Assembly (NCBI RefSeq): GCF_005280655.1
Contig: NZ_CP040058.1
Location: forward strand, 3,341,001-3,405,000
From: Anaerostipes rhamnosivorans
GTDB lineage: Bacteria > Bacillota > Clostridia > Lachnospirales > Lachnospiraceae
Length of the DNA stretch: 64,000 nt
Direction: 5' to 3'
Part shown: positions 26,734 to 35,936 of the stretch, piece after piece
How positions within the stretch are numbered: position 1 is the stretch's first letter
How the letters are laid out: each line of letters starts with the position of its first letter
Made by a program: the position numbers and the translations under genes
The notes under the pieces: generated by a model
Database searches by the model: none
Told to the model about the DNA's origin: nothing
The model's input: only the letters and a program-made list of their open reading frames with translations

Positions 26734-27513
26734 TTACTTATCGATATATTTCGCCTTCAGTTTGTCTAATGTACCGTCTTCTTTCATGGCTTTTAATTGT
26801 TTATTGATCTCTTTTACCAATTTCTCGTTTCCTTTTGGAAGAGCAATGCAGTAGTATTCTTCTGCTGCTTTATCTCTGACAATCTTTAAGCCCTTGTTGT
26901 TCTTTACAAACTCCATGGCAGGTTTTTCATCGATGACAACTGCGTCAACTCCGCCGTTTTTTAGATCCATAACAGCATTCACACCCTTTGGAAAACGCCT
27001 CACGTCTACGCCTTTGACAACCGGTTTCTGTTTCTCCCCAAAGTTTTCTCCCGTTGCAAGCTTATCTCCTGTTGTTCCTTCCTGAACACCGACTTTCTTT
27101 CCTTTAAGATCTGTCATCTTTTTAAGCTTACTGTCTTTTTTTACAATCATAACCTGGCTGCTTGTATAATAGCTGTCAGAGAAGTCGACTGCTTCCGTAC
27201 GCTCCGGATCTTTTGTCATTCCGGCTGCAACCGCATTAATTGTCTTAGATTCCAGAGAGCCAATCAGAGATTTGAATTCCATATTCTTGATCTCTATCTT
27301 GACATCCATGCGTTTTGCAATTTCTTTCATCATCGCAATATCAAAACCATCAATCTTTTTGTTATCATCAACATACTCAAACGGAGGGAATTCCGCATTG
27401 GTTCCCACAATGATTTTTTCAGGTATCGTTGCTTCTTCTTTCTTGCTGCATCCTGCAAACAACATGGTTGCTGCTAACACACCGGCTAATGCTACGGTTA
27501 TAAATTTTTTCAT
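26734..27513 (-). CDS. amino acid-binding lipoprotein (family 3)
   Basis: 259 residues with a lipoprotein signal (MKKFITVALAGVLAATMLFAGC; lipobox FAGC near 22). The SBP_bac_3 fold is clear: GTNAEFPPFEYVDDN, DGFDIAMMKEIAKRM, and VDFSDSYYTSSQVM. It captures a polar amino acid at the cell surface and delivers it to the permease encoded next. Position in the operon is second, after a MetQ-type lipoprotein. Confidence 0.95.
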   Translation of the reverse strand: MKKFITVALAGVLAATMLFAGCSKKEEATIPEKIIVGTNAEFPPFEYVDDNKKIDGFDIAMMKEIAKRMDVKIEIKNMEFKSLIGSLESKTINAVAAGMTKDPERTEAVDFSDSYYTSSQVMIVKKDSKLKKMTDLKGKKVGVQEGTTGDKLATGENFGEKQKPVVKGVDVRRFPKGVNAVMDLKNGGVDAVVIDEKPAMEFVKNNKGLKIVRDKAAEEYYCIALPKGNEKLVKEINKQLKAMKEDGTLDKLKAKYIDK

Positions 27514-27551
27514 GTTCTTCTCCTTCTTCTTTTTATTTCATGATTATGGGT

Positions 27552-28367
27552 TTAGAATAACGGTACAACCGCTCCTTTGTATTCCTTCTCCATATACTTC
27601 TTCACGGCATCGCTCTTTAATGCTTTGATCAGCGCCTTAATAGAGTCCTTGTCCTCGTTGCCTTTCTTTACTGCAACCACATTGCCATAGGTCTTTGCTC
27701 CGCCTACAGACTTTTCGTCTTCCACAGCCAGAGCATCTTTATTGACCGTCATGCCGGCCTGCAGAGCATAGTTTCCGTTGATGACAGCGTAATCCACATC
27801 CTTCAGAGAACGCGGCAGCTGTGCTGCTTCCAGTTCTTTGATCTCAATGTTCTTCGGATTCTTCACAATGTCCTTCTTTGTTGCTGTCAGGGTAGCCCCG
27901 TCTTTCAGCTTGATCAAGCCCTGGGCTTCCAAAAGCAGAAGTGCTCTCGCTTCATTTGTGGTGTCGTTGGGAACTGCGACTACAGCGCCTTTTTTTACAT
28001 CCTTCAGTGATTTTGCTTTTCCAGGGAAGATACCAAATGGCTCATAGTGGATCATTCCAGCTGAAGTCAGGTCCAGCTTGTGTTCCTTTGCAAAATTCTT
28101 CAGGTACGTGATGTGCTGGAAATAATTCGCGTCAAGATCCCCTGAACCCAATGCGTTATTCGGCTGTACATAGTCTGAATATTCTTTGATCTCCAGAGTA
28201 TAGCCGTCTTTCTCCAGTTCCTTTGCCGCAACCTTTAAGATGTCTGCGTGTGGTGATGGGCTTGCACCGACTACGATTGTCTTGTCCTCTTTTTTAGAGC
28301 TGCCGCATCCTGCAAGCACTCCAAAACAGACAACAGCAGACAGTGCCACTGCTATTAACTTTTTCAT
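27552..28367 (-). CDS. NlpA/MetQ family substrate-binding lipoprotein
   Basis: 271 residues. Lipoprotein signal with lipobox LAGC near 21, then the NlpA/MetQ fold: VVGASPSPHADILKVAA, DYVQPNNALGSGDLDANYFQH, and AVVAVPNDTTNEARALLLL. MetQ proteins bind methionine and normally work with MetN and MetI. Here neither is present, and the gene leads an operon with a polar amino acid permease, ATPase and a family 3 binding protein. It may feed that transporter or a MetNI encoded elsewhere. No S-box riboswitch fits in the 50-bp gap upstream. Confidence 0.92.
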   Translation of the reverse strand: MKKLIAVALSAVVCFGVLAGCGSSKKEDKTIVVGASPSPHADILKVAAKELEKDGYTLEIKEYSDYVQPNNALGSGDLDANYFQHITYLKNFAKEHKLDLTSAGMIHYEPFGIFPGKAKSLKDVKKGAVVAVPNDTTNEARALLLLEAQGLIKLKDGATLTATKKDIVKNPKNIEIKELEAAQLPRSLKDVDYAVINGNYALQAGMTVNKDALAVEDEKSVGGAKTYGNVVAVKKGNEDKDSIKALIKALKSDAVKKYMEKEYKGAVVPLF

Positions 28368-28417
28368 CGCTACTCTCCTTACCTTTTCATAATATATAGC
28401 TTCTGTAATTGTACCCT

Positions 28418-29470
28418 TTAATAGGCAGATTGTAAAGACTCACGGAACATTTCAAAGGCCGATGGAATGGCGTATTCCTCTTCTAATTCTTTCTTTTCTA
28501 CCCACATAAGGCCGTCTGAGGCCACAGGCTCATCCAGAGATACCAAAACCCCTGTCATCTGCCATTCAATATGGCTAAAAATATGTTTCCCCTCGTGGGT
28601 GAATTCATAGGCACAGTCCTTCATACCCCAGCTGTCCAGCTGTTCTTCCACCAGCTCCTGGCTGCACTTTCCAAGTACATTTGGAAATTCCCAAAGTCCT
28701 GCTAAAAGTCCATTTTCATCTCTTTTATGGAGCGCCACCATACCGTCTGATTCAATAACAAAAACAGTTCTTTTCTCAATTTTTCGTTTCTTTTTTGGTT
28801 TCTTCACTGGCAGCTGCCCGATTAAGTCCTTTTTATAGGCAGTACATACTGTGTCCCACGGACAGTCACAGCATTTTGGCTCCCCGTTGGGCACACATAC
28901 GATAGCCCCCAGTTCGATCAGGGCCTGGTTAAAGTCACCTGCCCTTTCATCCGGCATCATCTCCATGACCCTGGCTGCCATGTCCTTTTTTGTCTTTTCT
29001 TTTAATATATCAGAATCATCACCGAGAAGTCTCGCCATCACACGGAGCACATTCCCGTCCACTGCAGGGACGGGGATATCGTACGCAATGGAAGCGATTG
29101 CGCCTGCTGTGTATATGCCGATGCCTTTTAACTCAAGCAGCTGTTCATAGTCGGCTGGTAGTTCCCCGTTATATTTCTCCATGATCGTCTGGGCCGCAGC
29201 TTTCAGGTTTCTGGCCCGGTTATAATATCCAAGCCCCTCCCAAAGTTTCATAAGCTTCTGTTCTTCCACCTGGGCCAAATCTTTGATCTTTGGAAGTTCC
29301 TCCATGAAACGGTCAAAATAAGGCTTCACCGCTTCTACCCTGGTCTGCTGGAGCATGATCTCAGAAACCCATATGCGGTAGGGATTCTTATCAGCTCTCC
29401 ATGGCAGGATCCTTGCATTATGGTCATACCAGAAAAGCAAGGCTTTCCCGATCTCCTTTGTCAATTCCAT
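28418..29470 (-). CDS. mutY: A/G-specific adenine DNA glycosylase
   Basis: 350 residues. MutY removes adenine mispaired with 8-oxoguanine. Visible: LQQTRVEAV near 41 with the catalytic Glu region, helix-hairpin-helix LKGIGIYTAGAIASIAY, catalytic Asp in PAVDGNVLRV, and the four-cysteine [4Fe-4S] loop (C-x7/8-CCDC-x5-C, about 190-207). The C-terminal third is the NUDIX-like 8-oxoG recognition domain. It is a single gene between the ABC operon and comF. Confidence 0.95.
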   Translation of the reverse strand: MELTKEIGKALLFWYDHNARILPWRADKNPYRIWVSEIMLQQTRVEAVKPYFDRFMEELPKIKDLAQVEEQKLMKLWEGLGYYNRARNLKAAAQTIMEKYNGELPADYEQLLELKGIGIYTAGAIASIAYDIPVPAVDGNVLRVMARLLGDDSDILKEKTKKDMAARVMEMMPDERAGDFNQALIELGAIVCVPNGEPKCCDCPWDTVCTAYKKDLIGQLPVKKPKKKRKIEKRTVFVIESDGMVALHKRDENGLLAGLWEFPNVLGKCSQELVEEQLDSWGMKDCAYEFTHEGKHIFSHIEWQMTGVLVSLDEPVASDGLMWVEKKELEEEYAIPSAFEMFRESLQSAY

Positions 29471-29580
29471 TTTCAGTATCCCTTCTATAATAAGATGTTA
29501 AGATCATATATCTCCGACGGTTTATTATATCAGGGAAACCGACATTTTTCTACTGTGAGATTCTTGAAAATAAAATCCTT

Positions 29581-30285
29581 TTATACTCCATGTCCTATAG
29601 CTACACAAAATACGTAAACTGTCTCGGCCCCCTTCTCCATCATTACTTTGGTACAACATTCTGCCGTGGCACCGGTAGTATAGATGTCATCAACCAATAG
29701 AATTCTTTTCCCTCTTACCTCCTCGGAAGCCCAAAAGCTGTGCTCCATAGCTGCTTGACGTTCTTTCGGTGTCAGGGCCTTTAAAGGTTTTGTATACTTT
29801 ATACGTGTCAATACATGCTCACTGACAGGAATGTTTAAGATGTCTCCAATCCCCTCCGCAAACAGCGTTGCCTGATTAAACCCTCTCTGTCTTCTTTTTC
29901 TCTTATGCACGGGAACGGGGACGATCAGATCTATGTTCAGTTCTCGCAGAAGATTGGCTTTTTGTCTTCTGATCTCTTCCACATAAAACTGTGTGAACTC
30001 CCTCTGATTCTCATATTTTACTGCAGCCAGAGAATCCCTTACTTCATTGTTATAGAGACACAGAGCCATTCCCCTGTAAAAAGTCTTTGGATGTTTTCTG
30101 CAGTCACTGCAAAACTCCGTTTCCTCCCTCTCCAGAGGTTTCCCACAGGAAAAACAGGAAGGCTCCCGGACAAATTCCACTTTTTTATAACAATCCGGGC
30201 ATATAAGGGTTTGGGGATTTTTTAAGATATGGCGGCAGATCGGACAGCGCCTTGGAAATAGATAGGATAAAAATAAAGAAAACAT
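29581..30285 (-). CDS. comF: ComF family phosphoribosyltransferase-like protein
   Basis: 234 residues from the ATG at 30285, chosen for GGAAAGGA upstream. An N-terminal double zinc-ribbon (CPICRHI...CPDC, CFSCGKPL...CSDC) precedes a PRTase domain with the PRPP loop ILLVDDIYTTGATAEC near 190. ComF proteins take part in DNA uptake in naturally competent bacteria, and in non-competent ones the role is unclear. Confidence 0.93.
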   Translation of the reverse strand: MFSLFLSYLFPRRCPICRHILKNPQTLICPDCYKKVEFVREPSCFSCGKPLEREETEFCSDCRKHPKTFYRGMALCLYNNEVRDSLAAVKYENQREFTQFYVEEIRRQKANLLRELNIDLIVPVPVHKRKRRQRGFNQATLFAEGIGDILNIPVSEHVLTRIKYTKPLKALTPKERQAAMEHSFWASEEVRGKRILLVDDIYTTGATAECCTKVMMEKGAETVYVFCVAIGHGV

Positions 30286-30375
30286 TGTGATCCTTTCCGA
30301 AAGCAAAGGATTCCTTATTTTTACATTATACTATTAGGACACTTTTCAATCAATGTATCGCAGCACAGAAAATCA

Positions 30376-30407
30376 GCCGGAGAAGGTATCAATTTCTCCG
30401 GCTTTTG
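30376..30407 (-). terminator. terminator of the glucitol-type PTS operon
   Basis: AGCCGGAGAA (30376-30385) pairs with TTCTCCGGCT (30395-30404). Minus-strand transcripts continue into GATTTT. It lies 25 bp past the stop of the last operon gene. Confidence 0.8.
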
Positions 30408-30431
30408 AGGATTTATACATGATAGTGTATC

Positions 30432-31124
30432 TTAGTTCATTTCTTTTTTGGCTTTCACAAGCGCTTCTAACATTTCTTCAATCTTGCCTTTGCGGCTAGG
30501 AGCATTTAAGATTCCGCTGGTGCCGCCGCTTCCGTGAGCTCCACCCACAACAACTCTGTAAACGTCATCTCCGGTGCTGACTCCGGCAGCCTGGATGATC
30601 TTAATATCAGGATTCACAGACTTCACAGCTTCATTTGTAGCTTCAATGTAAGCATCATCGCTTGTGCTTCCTGTACCGATCAGGCTGGTCGGCTCACAGA
30701 TCATAACATCAGGTCCAAGCTCTGCAATCGCTCTTGTCTGCTCCACAGAGTCAGAGCATACAATCGTGAGCATATCCAGTTCATTTGCCCGTTTCATTGT
30801 CTTATCCAAATCACTGATCGGAAGCGGATGCTCTGCATGATTTAAGATCACCGCATCTACTCCGGCAGCCTTCAAAGCGTCTGGAAGGATGAATCCCATT
30901 CCTCTTCCAGGAACAAGTCCGTCCATGTGCTGTGTGGTAACAATCAGGTTTTTGGTCTCCTGTGCGATCTGTTTTAAATCCACATGCTGGCCGGTGAAAA
31001 TAATATCAATATCATATTCCTCTGCCAGCTGGTCACAGACCTTTGCAAGCTCTAAGGATTCCTCTCCAAAAATATATGCTTTTGGATTGACGATTAAAAA
31101 TGGTACTCTAAGTTCTCTCTTCAT
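30432..31124 (-). CDS. triosephosphate isomerase homologue, archaeal-like short type
   Basis: 230 residues, shorter than the usual bacterial TPI of about 250. TPI catalytic positions are retained: N and K in VNPKAY near 12-15, His in ILNHAEHPL near 94, and Glu in ICEPTSLIGTG near 140, in arrangements more like archaeal TPI (NHSE, EPPELIGTG). The phosphate loop GGAHGSGGTSGILNAPSRKG follows. The housekeeping TPI is expected elsewhere; here a homologue is last in a PTS catabolic operon, so it may isomerise a different short sugar phosphate, as EryH does in erythritol catabolism (analogy, inference). Confidence 0.85.
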   Translation of the reverse strand: MKRELRVPFLIVNPKAYIFGEESLELAKVCDQLAEEYDIDIIFTGQHVDLKQIAQETKNLIVTTQHMDGLVPGRGMGFILPDALKAAGVDAVILNHAEHPLPISDLDKTMKRANELDMLTIVCSDSVEQTRAIAELGPDVMICEPTSLIGTGSTSDDAYIEATNEAVKSVNPDIKIIQAAGVSTGDDVYRVVVGGAHGSGGTSGILNAPSRKGKIEEMLEALVKAKKEMN

Positions 31125-31140
31125 GTTAAAACATCCCTTC

Positions 31141-31662
31141 CTATTCGCCCATTACAATGATCTTGCATTTTCTTGTGCGGGCACGTGTGCGGTCAAAGTC
31201 TACAAAGTAAACATATCCTGTGGATCCTACGCCTAATTTTCCGTCTTCTACGTCAAATACCTGGCTGGAGCCGAGCATAGTAGCCTTCAGGTGGGCATCA
31301 CAGTTCCAGAGGGCTTTTCTGTCCCCGTCCGGCAGATATTCTGCCGCGTTCGGCCATGCCTCTACTGCCTCGTAGTGTTTTTCCCCTGGATAAATATAGA
31401 GATCCTTAGAATCCTGATTTGGGATGATCTTTTCCAGCACATTGTTTAAATCTTCCTGAAGGAATTCATCTCCTGCTTCGTTGTAGTCATGGACGAATTC
31501 TTCAAAGAAAACTGAACAAGTTGTATGCGGTGAAATAACAGTACATGTTCCGCTTTTGATTCCACTGTTTTTAATCGCCTCTTTTACCTGAGGGGTAATA
31601 TCAAGGTATGTAGGCGTCTTACCATGAGATTCCAGGCTGATTTGTTCTTTATATACAGTCAT
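31141..31662 (-). CDS. YjbQ/UPF0047 family protein
   Basis: 173 residues against about 140 for the usual YjbQ; the extra part is an insertion around 80-115. The family core is present: SGTCTVISPHTTCSVFF, NEAGDEFLQEDL, and the C-terminal GSSQVFDVEDGKLGVGSTGYVYFVDFD with ARTRKCKIIVMGE. Family members are small trimeric proteins, some reported with weak thiamine phosphate synthase activity, but the true role is unknown. Location between aldolase and TPI homologue genes, 16 bp from the latter, suggests a step in sugar phosphate catabolism (inference). Confidence 0.85.
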   Translation of the reverse strand: MTVYKEQISLESHGKTPTYLDITPQVKEAIKNSGIKSGTCTVISPHTTCSVFFEEFVHDYNEAGDEFLQEDLNNVLEKIIPNQDSKDLYIYPGEKHYEAVEAWPNAAEYLPDGDRKALWNCDAHLKATMLGSSQVFDVEDGKLGVGSTGYVYFVDFDRTRARTRKCKIIVMGE

Positions 31663-31694
31663 GATTGATTGCTCCTCCTTTAATTGTTTGGAAA

Positions 31695-32531
31695 TTAAGC
31701 TTCTTTTGTTTCAAATACGGAATAGTAGTGTTCCAGGCATTTCTGCATTCCCTGTTTTGACAATGCTTTTACATCCAGATAAGTTTCCGGTTTATTATTG
31801 TCAATCTCCTCTTTTGCCGCAACCAGAAGGTCGGAGAAGATATTAATTTTCGTGATTCCATTTATTGCGCAGCGGTTTAAGTTTTCATCTCCTGAAGAGG
31901 ATCCTCCATGAAGTACAAGCGGAGTATCGACAGCCGCAGCGATTTCTTTTAATCTTTCAAAATTGATTTCAGGTATTCCCTTATACATTCCATGAGCTGT
32001 ACCGATAGAAATTGCAAGAGAGTCTACTCCTGTCTCTTCCGCAAATTTCTTAGCTTCTTCTACTGTTGTATACTGAGAGTCAGATGTTTCATGATTCTCA
32101 TAATTTTCCCCGGCTCCTACATGGCCGATTTCTGCTTCGACTACCACTCCTTTTGGATGTGCATAATCAATGATTTCTTTTGTCTTTCTTACGTTTTCTT
32201 CAAAAGTATCCTGAGAAGCGTCAATCATAACGGAAGAAAATCCAAGATCAATTGCTTTTTTAATAACTTCCGGTGTTGTCCCATGATCTAAATGAAGAAC
32301 AACCGGTACTTTTGCTTCCTCAGCATATTTCTTTCCTACTAAAGCCGCATCTTCCAATGTGATGTTTTCTCCGATATGAGCCTCTGCCAATGCAAGGATT
32401 AATGGGAGATTATGTCTTTCTGCTGTTTCAACATGCCAGCGGAGAGACTCCAGGTCTATGAAGTTTGGTGCAGGGATCGCAAATTTTCCTTCCTGCGCTT
32501 TTTTAAACAGTTCTTTTGAAGTTACCAGCAT
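31695..32531 (-). CDS. class II ketose-bisphosphate aldolase
   Basis: 278 residues, FbaA/GatY/KbaY family. The zinc ligands and active-site motifs are visible: HLDHGTT near 81, EAEIGHVGAGE near 130, ISIGTAHGMY near 175, and LHGGSSSGDEN near 205. Class II aldolases cleave ketose 1-phosphates or bisphosphates into dihydroxyacetone phosphate plus an aldehyde. Which ketose is made here depends on the SAF-domain oxidoreductase encoded upstream. Context rules out a simple housekeeping role but the substrate is unknown. Confidence 0.92.
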   Translation of the reverse strand: MLVTSKELFKKAQEGKFAIPAPNFIDLESLRWHVETAERHNLPLILALAEAHIGENITLEDAALVGKKYAEEAKVPVVLHLDHGTTPEVIKKAIDLGFSSVMIDASQDTFEENVRKTKEIIDYAHPKGVVVEAEIGHVGAGENYENHETSDSQYTTVEEAKKFAEETGVDSLAISIGTAHGMYKGIPEINFERLKEIAAAVDTPLVLHGGSSSGDENLNRCAINGITKINIFSDLLVAAKEEIDNNKPETYLDVKALSKQGMQKCLEHYYSVFETKEA

Positions 32532-32627
32532 CTTCTCTTTCCTCCTTAAATTAAGTGTGCAGGCAAGCCGGCACCGTTTTACCGGCCTGCCTTACACATC
32601 TACAGTCTGTTCTGCCTTTGGCTTTGA

Positions 32628-33947
32628 CTATAAAACGTTTCTTCCGTACATAGCGTCCTGTTCTTTTCTTAACTGATAGATCAGGGTAGACTTATCTAAT
32701 TCAACATCATCGTATGTAAGCAGTTCGCCCTTCTTCACGTCTCTCTTCATCACTGCCTTGTTTGTCACAAGTCCGAATGGTACATATCCTTTTTCGTTAG
32801 ACTCTTTCGCTTCCGCGATGGATCCATGTGTTGTGAATCCTCCGATTCCATCGATAGTCTGGCCTGCTTTCAGGTCGATCTTCGCTCTTGTGATACATTC
32901 TGATACTAATCCGTCGATCGGCACGCAGGTAACTTCTCCGTCAATGACTGCTTTTGCTACAGTAAGCGGTGTCTCTAAGTTACATAAGTGGTATGGACGG
33001 TATAAGGTCCAGAGCGGTCCAGGTCCCATGCTGTGGTATGCCATCTGGTATGCGATCTCTTCGTTCGGTGTAGAAACTGTCACGAAGACTCCAGGAGCTA
33101 CTCCGTTTACATACTCAACAACTCCATGTTTGTTCAGGATTCCGCCGTCTTTCTTCAGCTTTAAGATATCATTTAATTCTTTGATTCCTTCTGTTCCAGG
33201 GGCAGTCTGTGGTCCGTGTCCTCCGATCACATCCGGCACTAATCCTGTGTAGTTGGACATTGCGGTCATCTCTACCATAGTCTTTGTTCCGTCTTTGAAT
33301 GCACACAGCATCTTCGGGCTCATGACTCTTCTGGTTGCTTCTTCTAATACAGTGTCCGGGTTGCAGTCGTAGTCAAGCTTGTTGTTCTTTCCTTTACCCA
33401 TGACTTCTACGTTCATTCCCATTGCCTTTGCGAAGCTGTAAAGTTCCATGACAGCTCCCGGCTCATCTCCTGCGGACCCTGTATAGATGACCCCTTCTTT
33501 TTCTGCCATCTTCTTTAAGTAAGGCCCGATGACTACGTCAGTCTCAACGTTCAGCATAACCACATGCTTTTTGTTCTTCATCGCGTCAGTTGCTACTTTT
33601 GCGCCTACATCCGGCACACCAGTTGCGTCGATGGCACACTCTACTAAGTTCGCCTGGGATACGAAGTTTGCGTCTTCACAAGCTACATATTTCCCTGCTT
33701 CCATAGCTGCGTTTGCATCAGCAAGAGTTTTCGCCACTGCGATATCATCATCTTTTACACCTGCATATTTGAATGCGTTGACTGCGTTTTCTACTTTAAT
33801 GTCGGAAACGATGGCCGGCATCATACCGTTCATTAAGACCATCTGGGTTACCATTCCTCGTCCCATCTGGCCGGCACCTACGATACCAGTCTTGATGATC
33901 TTTCCTTCTTCCTGTCTCTTGATTAGTTTTTTGTCCATGTTTAACAT
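32628..33947 (-). CDS. SAF-domain NAD(P)-dependent oxidoreductase, homoserine dehydrogenase-like
   Basis: 439 residues. An N-terminal Rossmann domain (VGAGQMGRGMVTQMV near 22, then VECAIDATGVPDVG) resembles homoserine dehydrogenase, and the C-terminal region is a SAF-type domain (YVPFGLVTNKAVMKRDVKKG, LLTYDDV). This architecture occurs in uncharacterised sugar-acid and polyol catabolic clusters. It sits between the PTS EIIA gene and the aldolase gene, so it probably oxidises the polyol phosphate delivered by the PTS (inference). It is not likely to make homoserine: there are no amino acid biosynthesis genes nearby. The start has GGAG nine bases upstream. Confidence 0.8.
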   Translation of the reverse strand: MLNMDKKLIKRQEEGKIIKTGIVGAGQMGRGMVTQMVLMNGMMPAIVSDIKVENAVNAFKYAGVKDDDIAVAKTLADANAAMEAGKYVACEDANFVSQANLVECAIDATGVPDVGAKVATDAMKNKKHVVMLNVETDVVIGPYLKKMAEKEGVIYTGSAGDEPGAVMELYSFAKAMGMNVEVMGKGKNNKLDYDCNPDTVLEEATRRVMSPKMLCAFKDGTKTMVEMTAMSNYTGLVPDVIGGHGPQTAPGTEGIKELNDILKLKKDGGILNKHGVVEYVNGVAPGVFVTVSTPNEEIAYQMAYHSMGPGPLWTLYRPYHLCNLETPLTVAKAVIDGEVTCVPIDGLVSECITRAKIDLKAGQTIDGIGGFTTHGSIAEAKESNEKGYVPFGLVTNKAVMKRDVKKGELLTYDDVELDKSTLIYQLRKEQDAMYGRNVL

Positions 33948-33988
33948 AACATCAATCTCCTTAAATTCTATGTATGATTGTTAGATTG

Positions 33989-34357
33989 TTACCTGATTTC
34001 AATAGTGCCGCCGGCTTTCAAGTCCTCCGGCAGCAATGCATTGCCTTCTAGCATGATGCATCCGGGGCGCTCTGCCTCAGTTCCTCCCTTAAAACTCAAC
34101 GTACAGTGGCCAAGTTCCTTTAATGTATGAGGTGCCTCGCTTCCCACGGCGCTGATCTTAAACTCTTTGCCGCAGATGACCATGGTGTCTCCTGGGGCTG
34201 GTTCTTCTGTCAGTTCTGCTTTCGTATGTAAGACTGACAGTTCCGCAAGCTCGGGCGGTGCATCCTCATTAAAGATAATGATAAAGTTCATATCGGCATC
34301 TGAGAGAAACGCCAGGGCGTCTGGTCCCAGACCCGTAATGGTTGACTGATATTTCAT
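33989..34357 (-). CDS. PTS glucitol/sorbitol-family EIIA
   Basis: 122 residues, the length of GutB. The likely phosphohistidine lies in ELSVLHTKAEL near residue 45, after FNEDAPPEL, as in the family. A beta-rich fold ends with DLKAGGTIEIR. It transfers phosphate from HPr to the EIIB domain encoded next upstream in the operon. Confidence 0.93.
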   Translation of the reverse strand: MKYQSTITGLGPDALAFLSDADMNFIIIFNEDAPPELAELSVLHTKAELTEEPAPGDTMVICGKEFKISAVGSEAPHTLKELGHCTLSFKGGTEAERPGCIMLEGNALLPEDLKAGGTIEIR

Positions 34358-34394
34358 ATGTTCGCCTTATCCCTCCGTTTTGGTATGTTTGTTT

Positions 34395-35393
34395 TTAGTA
34401 CATTCCGATACTGAATGCGAATGCGATCAGTACTGCCAAAGGTCCGGTTATGATCCTTGAGAACAGCACAGCTGGAACACCCATTTCAATGGTCTCCGGC
34501 TCTGATTCTCCAAGACTCAGTCCAACCGGCACGAAGTCAGCTCCTACCTGCGCATCGATGGCAAACAGGGCCGGCAGCGCATACTGGGCCGGGATGTTTC
34601 CAAGCGCGAACTGGGCTCCCAAAAGGGTTCCTACTACCTGCGCGATAACAGCTCCAGGTCCCAGGATCGGTGACAGGAACGGCAGCGCACATACAAAGGA
34701 GATTCCCAGCATTCCCGGTAAGGTACTGCACAGTGGGGAGATCGTCTTTGCGATGATGTTTCCTAATCCGCTGGCGCTGATGATTCCCAAAAGTGTACTT
34801 GTGAAGGCCATGAACGGCAGCACGTTCTTGATGATCATCTCGATGGTCTCACGTCCAGCCTGGAAGAACTTGCTGACTACGTTACCTACGCCTTTACCGA
34901 TCTTGACGATCAGTCCCTGTTTCTTTCCGTCATTGGCCTGGGCGATCTCTTCTTTTGCCTGGTCCTTGGACTTCGGTCCGTCCTCTGCGGCAGCGGCTGG
35001 TTTGGATGTCTCTGTTCCGCCTTTATAATCGGATTCCACGATGCACTTTTCTGTGACTGCGGATACATAGATCTCCGGTGTGATGTACTGCGCAAGCGGT
35101 CCCGCCTGCCCTACCGGCATCAGGTTAACGGTAAAGATACCCTTTTTCGGATATACTCCGCATCTTGCAGTTCCTCCGCAGTCTACCACTGCCACCAGCA
35201 CTTCCTCATCCGGTGCTGTAGTCTTAAATCCGTCCAGCGCTTCTCCGCCGGTCATGTCTGCGATCTTCTGTGCTACCGGGTGGATTCCTCCTCCGGTCAC
35301 GCTCAGGATCTTATGGCATTTTTCAGTTGCTGTGATGGTCAGGGGTCCTCCCCAGCCGCCGTCTCCGGCCTTAATCGTTATTGTTTTATACAT
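34395..35393 (-). CDS. PTS glucitol/sorbitol-family EIIBC
   Basis: 332 residues from the ATG at 35393, placed by GGAGG. The N-terminal IIB domain (1-165) carries the phosphocysteine motif VDCGGTARCGVYP near 75. A charged linker (about 135-160) leads to the IIC part with about four helices (GNIIAKTISPLCSTLPG, FVCALPFLSPILGPGAVIAQ). This is GutE; with the separate IIC (GutA) and IIA (GutB) proteins it forms the split glucitol-type transporter. The sugar need not be glucitol, as no sorbitol-6-phosphate dehydrogenase of the SDR type is encoded here. Confidence 0.94.
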   Translation of the reverse strand: MYKTITIKAGDGGWGGPLTITATEKCHKILSVTGGGIHPVAQKIADMTGGEALDGFKTTAPDEEVLVAVVDCGGTARCGVYPKKGIFTVNLMPVGQAGPLAQYITPEIYVSAVTEKCIVESDYKGGTETSKPAAAAEDGPKSKDQAKEEIAQANDGKKQGLIVKIGKGVGNVVSKFFQAGRETIEMIIKNVLPFMAFTSTLLGIISASGLGNIIAKTISPLCSTLPGMLGISFVCALPFLSPILGPGAVIAQVVGTLLGAQFALGNIPAQYALPALFAIDAQVGADFVPVGLSLGESEPETIEMGVPAVLFSRIITGPLAVLIAFAFSIGMY

Positions 35394-35414
35394 ACCTTTT
35401 CCTCCTCGCACTGA

Positions 35415-35936
35415 CTATTTGTTAGCTTTTCCAGTCATTCTGAAGTAGATCTGTTCCGTTAAGATTCCGCGGATCAGAATGACGATCACACCGACGATAA
35501 AGTATCTTACGGCAAGTCCTCCGACAGACAGGCCGAGCTTTGTGATTCCGGCTGAGATACCGGTGTATACGAACAGTTCGCCAGGGTTCGCATGTGGGAA
35601 AAGTCCCGTAACAGGATGTACAAAACTTACACAGGAGTCATAATAAGCAGGTTTATATTTCTCGTCTACGAAACGTCCGAAGGTGTAGCACATCGGGTTT
35701 CCTAAGAACAGCACCGCGATGATCGGAAGCAGTGTGTAACGAAGCACTGCAAATCTGGTCAGCTTCTGTGCGAAGCGTTCTACCCTCTCTTCTCCGATCA
35801 GCTTGATCACTGAGTTTACAGCTGTCATCAGGCAGACAACCAACGGGATGATTCCGGTCACCCATCCCATAAATGTGGTACCGCCTTCTTGGAATAACTT
35901 GATAAATCCATTGGCAGCGTTAGATATGATTTCCAT
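35415..35936 (-). CDS. PTS glucitol/sorbitol-family EIIC
   Basis: 173 residues with about four membrane helices, matching GutA (AANGFIKLFQEGGTTFMGWVTGIIPLVVCL, then LGNPMCYTFGRFVDEKY). It is the second half of the membrane channel, completed by the IIC part of the EIIBC protein. It follows the gutM-like gene by about 180 bp, a gap of AT-rich sequence without recognised signals, and starts with a GGAGG site. Confidence 0.94.
   Translation of the reverse strand: MEIISNAANGFIKLFQEGGTTFMGWVTGIIPLVVCLMTAVNSVIKLIGEERVERFAQKLTRFAVLRYTLLPIIAVLFLGNPMCYTFGRFVDEKYKPAYYDSCVSFVHPVTGLFPHANPGELFVYTGISAGITKLGLSVGGLAVRYFIVGVIVILIRGILTEQIYFRMTGKANK

Noticed and set aside
32628..33947. Naming the SAF-domain protein as homoserine dehydrogenase
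   Set aside because: Only the Rossmann part is similar. The C-terminal SAF domain and the PTS operon context point to sugar or polyol metabolism.
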